From UBA4744 sp963717135 (GTDB lineage: Bacteria; Actinomycetota; Acidimicrobiia; Spongiisociales; UBA4744), in the NCBI GenBank assembly GCA_963717135.1, contig CAVQVN010000010.1:228223-292222 (forward strand): DNA of 64,000 nt. Reading direction: 5' to 3'. The notes below the pieces were generated by a model. The model saw nothing but the letters and a program-made list of their open reading frames with translations, was not told the DNA's origin and did not search any database. The position numbers and the translations under genes were made by a program. Shown here piece by piece: positions 17,362 to 24,245 of this stretch. Within the stretch, counting starts at the first letter, position 1, and every line of letters starts with the position of its first letter.

Positions 17362-18147
17362 CTAGATCGGCGCAGTCAGGAACCTGCCAATCAACTTCGC
17401 TACGACTCGAGGTTGCTCACCGATCACCGCGTGTCCGGCATCCCGGACGATGTGCAATGTCGCGCCTGGCAGAGATCGCATCATGGCATTGGCGAGAGAC
17501 GCGTACTTTTCGTCCCCGTCTCCCGCCAGCACCAACACTGGCATACTCAACTCTCCCAACCGCCCTCCCAGATACGGCTGGGCTCCTTGTCCCATGCCTA
17601 CCAGCGCCGCCGCCAGGCCTCCCGGCGTGTTTTCCAGACGGCGGGCAACGTCGGCTTCCCGCCAGGCTGGCCCGCGCCTGTCCAGACCGGCGAACATCGG
17701 ACCGTTCAGCCATCGGTCCACGAACGACGCCAGATCCCCCCTCTCCAACTCGGCCGCCAGCACCTCATCGGCGCGCAACCGCTCCTCTCGCTCGACCTCA
17801 TCCTCGATCCCCGGAGAGGTCGAAACCAGCACCAAATGTGAAACCAGTCCGGGTCGTTCGAGCGCCACGGCCAGCGCCAACCTTCCCCCTTGTGAATACC
17901 CGATCAAGGGGACGGGACTCCCGACCTGGGCAAGCACCTCCGCAACACCGGCTATCGCCGAAGCGAACGTAGCCGGGTATCCAGCCGATCGACCATGACC
18001 GGGCAGGTCGGGGGCCAAGACCGCTTTGCCGAGCAATTCCGCCAGTTCCGCGAACATCGCCCCAGTCTGCGTGAACCCATGCAACGCCACTATCGGGGAC
18101 GGCTTCCCCGCATATCGACGAACCCACAACCCAGCGCTTTCATCCAT
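17362..18147 (-). CDS. menH: MenH-like alpha/beta hydrolase (SHCHC synthase)
   Basis: A 261-residue alpha/beta hydrolase. The oxyanion region LHGFTQTGAMF, PDLPGHGRS, nucleophile elbow GYSQGG, GDGDEKY near the acid and GHAV at the catalytic His are all present. The GFTQTG/GHGRS/GYSMGG-type set matches MenH, which eliminates pyruvate from SEPHCHC; the divergent neighbour menD, which makes that substrate, makes this assignment likely. The downstream ATG is chosen as start; an ATG 48 bp upstream would overlap the menD promoter. Confidence 0.82.
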   Translation of the reverse strand: MDESAGLWVRRYAGKPSPIVALHGFTQTGAMFAELAELLGKAVLAPDLPGHGRSAGYPATFASAIAGVAEVLAQVGSPVPLIGYSQGGRLALAVALERPGLVSHLVLVSTSPGIEDEVEREERLRADEVLAAELERGDLASFVDRWLNGPMFAGLDRRGPAWREADVARRLENTPGGLAAALVGMGQGAQPYLGGRLGELSMPVLVLAGDGDEKYASLANAMMRSLPGATLHIVRDAGHAVIGEQPRVVAKLIGRFLTAPI

Positions 18148-18153
18148 GGGCTG

Positions 18154-18159
18154 TATTGT
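18154..18159 (+). promoter_or_regulatory. -10 hexamer TATTGT for menD (leaderless)
   Basis: TATTGT lies 8 nt before the ATG at 18168, in the 20-bp gap between menH and menD. Confidence 0.5.
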
Positions 18160-18167
18160 GGCCGCCC

Positions 18168-19862
18168 ATGAGGCAGTCGAACCGCAACTACGCATTCACC
18201 ACCGAATTCGTTGACGCCCTGGCCGGCCTCGGACTACGCCATGTATGCATAACCCCCGGCTCCCGCAACAGCCCATTGGCACTGGCGTTCGCTGATCACC
18301 CCAGGATCACCGATTGGATCCACCACGACGAGCGCTCCTCGGCTTTCTACGCTCTGGGTCTGGCCAACGCCACCAGTCGGCCGGTCGCAGTGGTCACTAC
18401 CTCGGGTACCGCTGCCGCCGAATTGCACCCGGCGGCGGTCGAAGCCCACCTCGCCCGGATACCTTTGTTATTGCTGACGGCCGATCGACCGCCCGAACTA
18501 CGCGACGTCGGAGCACCCCAGGCCACCAACCAGGCCGATCTGTTTGGCAAATCCGCCAAGTGGTTCCACGACGTGGCCGTCCCCGATCCGCAACTAGGCA
18601 ACTACCCCACCACCCTGGCCTCCCGCGCCTGGGCGGCCGCCCAAGACCTCCCGGCCGGTCCGGTACATCTGAACTTCCCGTTCCGCGAACCACTGGCCCC
18701 GGTGGTCGTCCCGGGTGATATCGCCGAGAATCCCGGAATTGAACTACCCCCGGCCTACCTACCGGGTCGACTTGAAATCGACCGTTCTGCGATCGAGGAG
18801 ATCGCCGAAGTGATTTCCGGTCGGCGGACCTTGCTAATCGCCGGTCCGCTTGATCGGCCTGGATTCCCCGCGGCCGTCACTACGCTGGCCAGCCGAGCCG
18901 GTTTTCCAGTCGTGGCCGATCCACTCAGCCAACTCCGCGCCGGCGATCACGACCGGACTCTGGTCATCACCACCGGAGATCCGCTCGCCCGGGTGGGAAG
19001 CCTCGACGGCGATCTCAAACCGGAGTTCATCATCCGCTTTGGAGCCATCCCGACCTCCAAGGCGCTTTCGACCTGGCAAGCGGATCACCCGGAGGTCCCG
19101 CAGTACGTGGTCGATGACGCCGGGTGGAGGGACCCGGAAGGGAGCGCCGCCACGATGGTCCGCAGCGATCCTGTCTCCTTCGCCGGTCGGCTGGTCGAAC
19201 TGGTCGAGCCCGCACCGGCCGAATGGGCGGCGAATTGGGAGGCGGCGGAGAAGACCGCCCGCCGGGCACTCACCGATCAGCTCACCTTCCCGAGCGAACC
19301 GGCGGTGGTAGCCGTTCTGGCGGGAGCCATTCCCGACGCCACGATCCTCTACGTTGCTTCTTCGATGCCCATCAGGGACGTGGACGCCTTTTTCCCGTCG
19401 ATCGACCGACAGGTCCGTTTTCTGTCAAACCGAGGGGCCAACGGGATCGATGGTCTGATCTCCTCGGGTCTTGGCGCAGCCGCCGGAGGCCGCCACGTTC
19501 TCATTTTGAGCGGCGATCTGTCGCTCCTGCATGACCTCACGGCCCTCGGTACGGCCGCCCGATTCGATTTGCCGGTGACGGTCGTCGTGATCAACAACGA
19601 CGGAGGGGGGATCTTTCACTTCCTGCCTCAGGCTGCTTTTCCCGAGCACTTCGAACGATTGCTCGGCACACCCCACGGCACCGATTTCCAGGCCGCCGCC
19701 GAGTTGTTCGGCATAGAGCACCACCTCGTCGACAACGAGGCTGTTTTTGAGGATCTCGTGGCAACGCCGGTCAACCATCCTCGTCTGATCGAAGTTCGTA
19801 CGGATCGCAGCGAGAATGTCGCCATCCACGAACGGGCCTGGCAGGCGGTGGCTCGGAGTTAG
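18168..19862 (+). CDS. menD: SEPHCHC synthase
   Basis: A 564-residue ThDP-dependent enzyme that joins isochorismate and 2-oxoglutarate. The N-terminal LxHVCITPGSRNSPLALAFA and DERSSAFYALGLA segments contain the ThDP-activating Glu; GTSGTAAAELHPAAVEA-like and LLLLTADRPPELRDVGAPQ follow; the C-terminal domain has GANGIDGLISSGLGAAAG, LSGDLSLLHDLTAL and VVVINNDGGGIFHFLP with the Mg/ThDP Asp and Asn. The ATG giving MRQSNRNYAF is chosen because it is 8 nt behind TATTGT. menF converges on it. Confidence 0.95.
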   Translation: MRQSNRNYAFTTEFVDALAGLGLRHVCITPGSRNSPLALAFADHPRITDWIHHDERSSAFYALGLANATSRPVAVVTTSGTAAAELHPAAVEAHLARIPLLLLTADRPPELRDVGAPQATNQADLFGKSAKWFHDVAVPDPQLGNYPTTLASRAWAAAQDLPAGPVHLNFPFREPLAPVVVPGDIAENPGIELPPAYLPGRLEIDRSAIEEIAEVISGRRTLLIAGPLDRPGFPAAVTTLASRAGFPVVADPLSQLRAGDHDRTLVITTGDPLARVGSLDGDLKPEFIIRFGAIPTSKALSTWQADHPEVPQYVVDDAGWRDPEGSAATMVRSDPVSFAGRLVELVEPAPAEWAANWEAAEKTARRALTDQLTFPSEPAVVAVLAGAIPDATILYVASSMPIRDVDAFFPSIDRQVRFLSNRGANGIDGLISSGLGAAAGGRHVLILSGDLSLLHDLTALGTAARFDLPVTVVVINNDGGGIFHFLPQAAFPEHFERLLGTPHGTDFQAAAELFGIEHHLVDNEAVFEDLVATPVNHPRLIEVRTDRSENVAIHERAWQAVARS

Positions 19863-19908
19863 CGGTCTGTCGTTGAACTGGTGCCGCAGCCCTATCTGCG
19901 ATGGGCCA

Positions 19909-21234
19909 CTAGGCCTCGGCCAGCAGGTTCAATAGAGGTCGGAACTTCAGCCGGGTCTCTTCGAGTTCTGTTTCCGGGTGCGAGCCGGACACGACCCCGG
20001 CGCCGGCATAAAGGCGGGCCGTGTCCCCCCTGACCAGGGCGCATCGGAGGGCCACGGCAATCTGCCCGTTACCGGCGCCGTCCACCCACCCGATCCCGCC
20101 CGAATACCAACCTCGATCAATGGTTTCGGCTTTGCCGATGAAGGCCAGCGCCTCGTCGCGTGGCACGCCGGCGACGGCCGGGGTCGGATGCAGCGCCCCG
20201 GCGACCTCGATCACGGATCGGGACGGCTTGAGAACTCCGATCACCTCAGAGGCGAGATGCTGGACGTTGGACATCTTCAACAAGGTAGGGGTGGGGGGTG
20301 CCGTCAAGTTCTCGGTGATCGGATCGAGCCGAGCCACTATGTCGTCAACGACTACCGCGTGCTCATAGCGGTCCTTGATGCTCGCCATGAGGATTTCACC
20401 GATTGCCCGGTCTTCGTCTTCCCCCTCCCCCCGCGGTGCCGAGCCGGCCAACGGTTGCGAACGCACTCGATCGTCTCGGCGCTCAACGAGGAGTTCCGGG
20501 GTTGCGCCGATGAAAGTCCCGTCCGCCTCTTGCCAGCCGAAGGCGAAACAGCCCGGATACGTAGACCGCAATCTCGCTACCAGATCGAACGGGGCGGCCG
20601 GCACATCAGCCCGCACAATCACCGAGCGGGCCAACACCACCTTGTCCATTGTTCCCCGCCTGATGGCGTCGATCGACTCCTGGACGATATCGACCCACTC
20701 AGCGGGGGCGGGACGAGATTCGATGGCATGGTCGGCAGCCTGCATGCTGGTCGGGGGGCGCTGCTCTGTCAGATCTGCCAGCGTAGCCAGCACATCGGAC
20801 GCGGCGCGGCCGGGCGGAAGCGCTACCACCAGGCGCCGCGAGTTCGCTCCAGCCACGATGGCTGCCTCGGGGACCACGGCGGTGGTGGACGTGAAACCAT
20901 CCCATTCGGGACGCTTGGGACCGTTGGGATCGAAGGAGAAACCGACGAGGGCGCGAACATGCGAGTCGATACCGTCCATCCATCGGAGAGAGGTCGCCAA
21001 CGACTCGAATCGGTCTTCGCCGTATGGAGCAACCGTCCGCCAGGCAACCCCCAACCCACCGATCTCAGATTCACCGGGCTTTCCGAAATAGCAGGCGGTC
21101 GAGAACAGAATCGCTCCCGATCTGACCAACTCCAGCGGATCGACGTTGACCGCTACAGAGCCAGTCCGGTATTTAGTGGGATCGCCCGAAAGCTGGCGGG
21201 CGAGCGAATCGAGGGCGGAGGACGAAATGAGCAC
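19909..21234 (-). CDS. menF: Isochorismate synthase
   Basis: A 441-residue chorismate-utilising enzyme that opens the menaquinone pathway. The C-terminal half shows KVVLARS, FIGATPELLVERR, PLAGSAPRG, HLASEVIGVLK, LHPTPAVAGVP and AGAGVVSGSHPETELEET. The set fits isochorismate synthases (MenF/EntC) rather than anthranilate synthase, and the other men genes support this. The GTG is 8 nt behind TAGAAT; no Shine–Dalgarno is needed if leaderless. It could be cotranscribed with the CBS gene upstream, whose stop codon is part of the -10. Confidence 0.92.
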   Translation of the reverse strand: MLISSSALDSLARQLSGDPTKYRTGSVAVNVDPLELVRSGAILFSTACYFGKPGESEIGGLGVAWRTVAPYGEDRFESLATSLRWMDGIDSHVRALVGFSFDPNGPKRPEWDGFTSTTAVVPEAAIVAGANSRRLVVALPPGRAASDVLATLADLTEQRPPTSMQAADHAIESRPAPAEWVDIVQESIDAIRRGTMDKVVLARSVIVRADVPAAPFDLVARLRSTYPGCFAFGWQEADGTFIGATPELLVERRDDRVRSQPLAGSAPRGEGEDEDRAIGEILMASIKDRYEHAVVVDDIVARLDPITENLTAPPTPTLLKMSNVQHLASEVIGVLKPSRSVIEVAGALHPTPAVAGVPRDEALAFIGKAETIDRGWYSGGIGWVDGAGNGQIAVALRCALVRGDTARLYAGAGVVSGSHPETELEETRLKFRPLLNLLAEA

Positions 21235-21242
21235 CGCCCGGC

Positions 21243-21248
21243 ATTCTA
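21243..21248 (-). promoter_or_regulatory. -10 hexamer TAGAAT for menF (leaderless)
   Basis: TAGAAT on the minus strand lies 8 nt before the menF GTG. Its first three bases are the TAG stop of the upstream CBS–BON gene. Confidence 0.5.
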
Positions 21249-21908
21249 AGTTGAAGGCGATTTTTCAGCGGGTTGGATGTCGTCCAATTCGAAGGAGACG
21301 TCGCTTTCAACCTTCACGACACCGTCGACCCGCCGCACCATCTCCTCGAGCAAGCGTTTGTCGGTCCTGGTCGGGAGTTGACCGGCCAGTACCACGGCTC
21401 CTTCTGTTACCTCCACCTCGAGGGTATCGGCGTCCAACAGAAGAACCCGCTTGATGAGGTCTTCGCGGATCTCATCTTCGATGACGTCGTCGGGTCGCGT
21501 GAAGACGGTGACCACGTCCCCCCGGCTGACGATGCCCTGCAGCATCCCCTCGTCGTTCACCACCGGCAGCCGCTTGACATGGTGGTGGGACATGACCCGG
21601 GCCGCTTCCGTGACACTTGCTTCAGGGTAAATGACGACCGGATGGGTGCTCATCACTTCACCGACGGTTTCTGCCTCCACAACGGTGTCCGGCTTGTGCA
21701 TGAGAGCGTCGAGCAGTCGTCGATGGCTCCGATCGGCCTCCCTCTCCAGAAAGTCGGCCTCGGTGATCATCCCCACCAACTTCCCGCCATTGTCGACAAC
21801 GGGGAGACCACTCACACCTCCTTCAACCATCATGCGAGCAGCCGCCTTGAGGCTGTCCTCTGGAGATACCGTCAACACATCGATCGTCATGATGTCGAGC
21901 ACCCGCAC
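21246..21908 (-). CDS. CBS-pair and BON domain protein
   Basis: About 220 residues: two CBS motifs (MTIDVLTVSPEDSLKAAARMM, then VMSTHPVVIYPEASVTEAAR) followed by a BON domain near the C-terminus (EVTEGAVVLAGQLPTRTDK ... VDGVVKVESDV). CBS pairs bind adenosyl ligands; BON domains bind lipids or membranes, so a soluble energy-state sensor is possible. Such CBS–BON proteins occur with DosR-regulon genes in actinobacteria. GTG at 21908 has GGAGG 6 nt upstream; another GTG at 21914 overlaps the usp stop as GTGA and cannot be excluded. Third gene of the regulator–USP–CBS operon. Confidence 0.85.
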   Translation of the reverse strand: MRVLDIMTIDVLTVSPEDSLKAAARMMVEGGVSGLPVVDNGGKLVGMITEADFLEREADRSHRRLLDALMHKPDTVVEAETVGEVMSTHPVVIYPEASVTEAARVMSHHHVKRLPVVNDEGMLQGIVSRGDVVTVFTRPDDVIEDEIREDLIKRVLLLDADTLEVEVTEGAVVLAGQLPTRTDKRLLEEMVRRVDGVVKVESDVSFELDDIQPAEKSPST

Positions 21909-21910
21909 CG

Positions 21911-22336
21911 TCACCCTCCTTTGACGACCAGCACATCGCAATGGGCGAGGTGTAACACCCGATGGCTGGTGCTGCCGAGGAACAGCGCAGCCAGCTCACC
22001 CCGCCCGCGTGATCCGATCACGATCAGCCCGGCACCGACCTGTTCCGCGTATTCGACCAGTGCGTCCGCCGGGTACCCGTTCAAGTCGACCCGTTTCACG
22101 GTGACCGACGTCTCTTCCAACAGAGGTTCGGCCATCTCCCACACCGAATCCCGCTGAGCCTTTTCCAGCTGAGCAATATCGGCCGGCACTTGATTCAGAA
22201 CGGCCAGCAGCGTGCCGGGGATATGGACCGCATGGACGGCATGGAGCTCACCGCCAAGCGCTTCCGCCATCCCGATGGCCTTGCGAAGGCCGATCTGGGC
22301 GGATTCCGACTCGTCGATCCCCACAACAATGGTCAT
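21911..22336 (-). CDS. Universal stress protein (UspA family)
   Basis: A 141-residue single-domain USP. It opens with IVVGIDESESAQ and ends with the ATP-binding signature GSRGRGELAALFLGSTSH (G-2x-G-9x-G-S/T), so it is of the ATP-binding class. The ATG overlaps the TGA of the response-regulator gene as ATGA, showing tight coupling, and GGGGGAG lies upstream. USPs in this context are often controlled by the oxygen/NO-responsive DevR regulon in mycobacteria; by analogy, not proof, that may hold here. Confidence 0.9.
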   Translation of the reverse strand: MTIVVGIDESESAQIGLRKAIGMAEALGGELHAVHAVHIPGTLLAVLNQVPADIAQLEKAQRDSVWEMAEPLLEETSVTVKRVDLNGYPADALVEYAEQVGAGLIVIGSRGRGELAALFLGSTSHRVLHLAHCDVLVVKGG

Positions 22337-23007
22337 GGCAGTGGCTCCCCCCATTGTTCGGGTGGGTACTGCTGCTCCTTGCGGGCCGCCAGCCGGGCGG
22401 CGTATGCAGCAGCTTCTGTCCTCCGGGTCATTTCGAGTTTGCTGAGCAGGTTTGACACATAATTCTTGACCGTCTTCTCGGCCAGGAACATCTCGTCGGC
22501 GATCTCCCGGTTGGTGAGACCGTCGGCAATCAGATCGAGAATCTTGCGTTCCTGCGGAGACAACCGGGCCAGCAGCGGATCATCCGGTTCCTCACCGCGA
22601 ATCTTTCGAAAGACCCGCTCGGTCATGGTGGGATCCAACAGGGATTCTCCTCGTCCGACCCGGCGGACACTCTCCACCAGCTCATCGCCTCTTATACGCT
22701 TCAGCACATACCCGGAAGCGCCGGCCACGATCGACGCGAACAGGGCTTCCTCGTCGGCAAATGAAGTAAGCATGAGCACCTTCACATCGGGCCACCGCGA
22801 ACGGATTTCCCGACAGGCCTCGATGCCGGTGGCATCCGGTAATCGCACGTCCATGACGACGACATCCGGCGAGTCGTATCCGACCCGCCGCACACCCTCC
22901 TCGGCTGTTCCGGCTTCCCCAACGACCTCGATGTCCTCTTGGGCGTCGAGCAACGTCATCAAGCCCTGTCGGACTATTTCGTGGTCGTCCACAATCAGCA
23001 AGCGCAA
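22333..23007 (-). CDS. NarL/FixJ-family response regulator, DevR (DosR)-like
   Basis: About 224 residues: an N-terminal receiver (LLIVDDHEIVRQG, phospho-acceptor Asp about 53 in VVVMDVRLPD, Lys in YVLKRIRG) and a C-terminal LuxR-type HTH (SPQERKILDLIADGLTNREI and following). The linker DPTMTERVFRKIRGEE and the block FLAEKTVKNYVSNLLSKLEM strongly recall DevR/DosR of mycobacteria. Start is the TTG with GAGGAG 8 nt upstream; an in-frame TTG seven codons earlier, right behind TAGCCT, is an alternative. The cognate kinase is divergent. The operon continues with USP and CBS–BON genes. Confidence 0.88.
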   Translation of the reverse strand: MRLLIVDDHEIVRQGLMTLLDAQEDIEVVGEAGTAEEGVRRVGYDSPDVVVMDVRLPDATGIEACREIRSRWPDVKVLMLTSFADEEALFASIVAGASGYVLKRIRGDELVESVRRVGRGESLLDPTMTERVFRKIRGEEPDDPLLARLSPQERKILDLIADGLTNREIADEMFLAEKTVKNYVSNLLSKLEMTRRTEAAAYAARLAARKEQQYPPEQWGEPLP

Positions 23008-23032
23008 AGCCTCGTCTCCTCTGTTCAACCCC

Positions 23033-23038
23033 AGGCTA
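23033..23038 (-). promoter_or_regulatory. -10 hexamer TAGCCT for the response-regulator operon
   Basis: TAGCCT on the minus strand precedes a short leader that ends in GAGGAG and the TTG start. Confidence 0.35.
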
Positions 23039-23117
23039 CTTGCACCCGCCCGGCGACGCGATGTTCGTAATCGAAGCATGCAGCCCGACTCAGTGTCGCG
23101 TGTCCCCGGGCGGCAGG

Positions 23118-23123
23118 TAGCCT
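23118..23123 (+). promoter_or_regulatory. -10 hexamer TAGCCT for the histidine kinase gene (leaderless)
   Basis: TAGCCT lies 6 nt before the GTG at 23130. The same hexamer serves the divergent operon 80 bp away. Confidence 0.45.
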
Positions 23124-23129
23124 GGCGGC

Positions 23130-24245
23130 GTGCATCAACCAATCATCCCGTCTGATCGACTGGCGAAGCTGGTGACTGCGGCCTCGGCGGTCACACGCCA
23201 AACCGATTTGACCGCGGTGCTCCGAACCACAGTCGATACCGGCATGGAGCTCACCGGAGCCGCTTACGGGGCACTCGGGGTGTTGGGGGAGCACGGCGCC
23301 TTGATCCAGTTCGTGCACGCCGGGCTCGACCAGGAGATCGGCGCGGCCATCGGATCCCCTCCGCAAGGGCGAGGTCTGTTGGGCGTCATCACCGAGATGG
23401 GCAAGACGGTTCGTATAGATCGGATCACCGATCACCCTGACTCCGTTGGTTTCCCCACCCACCACCCCCTGATGGAAAGCTTCCTCGGAATGCCAATCAC
23501 CGTCGGCGGAGAAACGTTTGGCAACCTCTATCTGACTGAGAAACCAGGTGGTTTTACCGGTCAGGACGAAGCGCTCGTCGAAGCTCTGGCCGCCATCGCC
23601 GGCTCGGCAATTGCCACCGCGCGGATGCACGGCCGGTTGCGGCGGGCGGCTGTGGTGGAAGATCGTGAACGGATCGCTCGCGACCTCCACGACGCCATCA
23701 TCCAGGACCTCTTCGCCGTGGGGCTTTCTCTGCAATCGCTGGGACAGAAGGTCGCGGATCCCACAGTCAAGTCCAGTCTCACCGAGTCGGTTCAGCGCCT
23801 CGACGAGGCGATCGCATCACTCCGCAAATTCATCTTCGATCTGCGCCCACCAGTGTGGACCCGCCGCAGTCTCAAGGGAGAGCTGTCCGATTTGATAGGA
23901 CAGCTGGCCGAGCCCCATGGGGCGAGTGTCGCGCTCACGGTCACCGGCGATGTCAACGACCTTCCCGGCGAGGTCGTCAGCGACGTCGTCCAGGTCGTGC
24001 GGGAAGCGACCTCAAATGCCCTTCGCCATTCCGGTGCGGGGCGCGTGAGCGTCAGCGTGCACCGAGGAGCCGACCGGATCGTCATCGCCGTGGCGGATCG
24101 AGGACGGGGCTTCGACCCCGAGACAGTTGAACGAGGCATGGGTCTCGACAACCTGCGAGCCCGGGCCCGGGATGCCAACGGCGATGCGGAGATCACCAGC
24201 CGGGCCGGTTTCGGCACGACCGTCAGGGTCGTGCTGCCCGTCTAA
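23130..24245 (+). CDS. GAF-domain sensor histidine kinase, DevS (DosS)-like
   Basis: A 371-residue soluble kinase. Residues about 20–165 form one GAF domain, with GRGLLGVI, a PTHHPLMESFLGMPI loop (His 111–112) and GGETFGNLYLTEK. A HisKA_3 helix follows (ERIARDLHDAIIQDLF, phospho-His about 187) and then an HATPase_c domain (REATSNALRHS, DRGRGFDP, GMGLDNLRARA). DevS/DosT of mycobacteria have two GAF domains, the first binding heme through a His; here there is one GAF, and whether the His pair binds heme is open. Divergent from its likely partner regulator. Its stop overlaps that of the P-type ATPase gene by 4 bp. Confidence 0.9.
   Translation: MHQPIIPSDRLAKLVTAASAVTRQTDLTAVLRTTVDTGMELTGAAYGALGVLGEHGALIQFVHAGLDQEIGAAIGSPPQGRGLLGVITEMGKTVRIDRITDHPDSVGFPTHHPLMESFLGMPITVGGETFGNLYLTEKPGGFTGQDEALVEALAAIAGSAIATARMHGRLRRAAVVEDRERIARDLHDAIIQDLFAVGLSLQSLGQKVADPTVKSSLTESVQRLDEAIASLRKFIFDLRPPVWTRRSLKGELSDLIGQLAEPHGASVALTVTGDVNDLPGEVVSDVVQVVREATSNALRHSGAGRVSVSVHRGADRIVIAVADRGRGFDPETVERGMGLDNLRARARDANGDAEITSRAGFGTTVRVVLPV

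Noticed and set aside
19978..21249. 423-codon plus-strand ORF
   Set aside because: Antisense shadow of menF.
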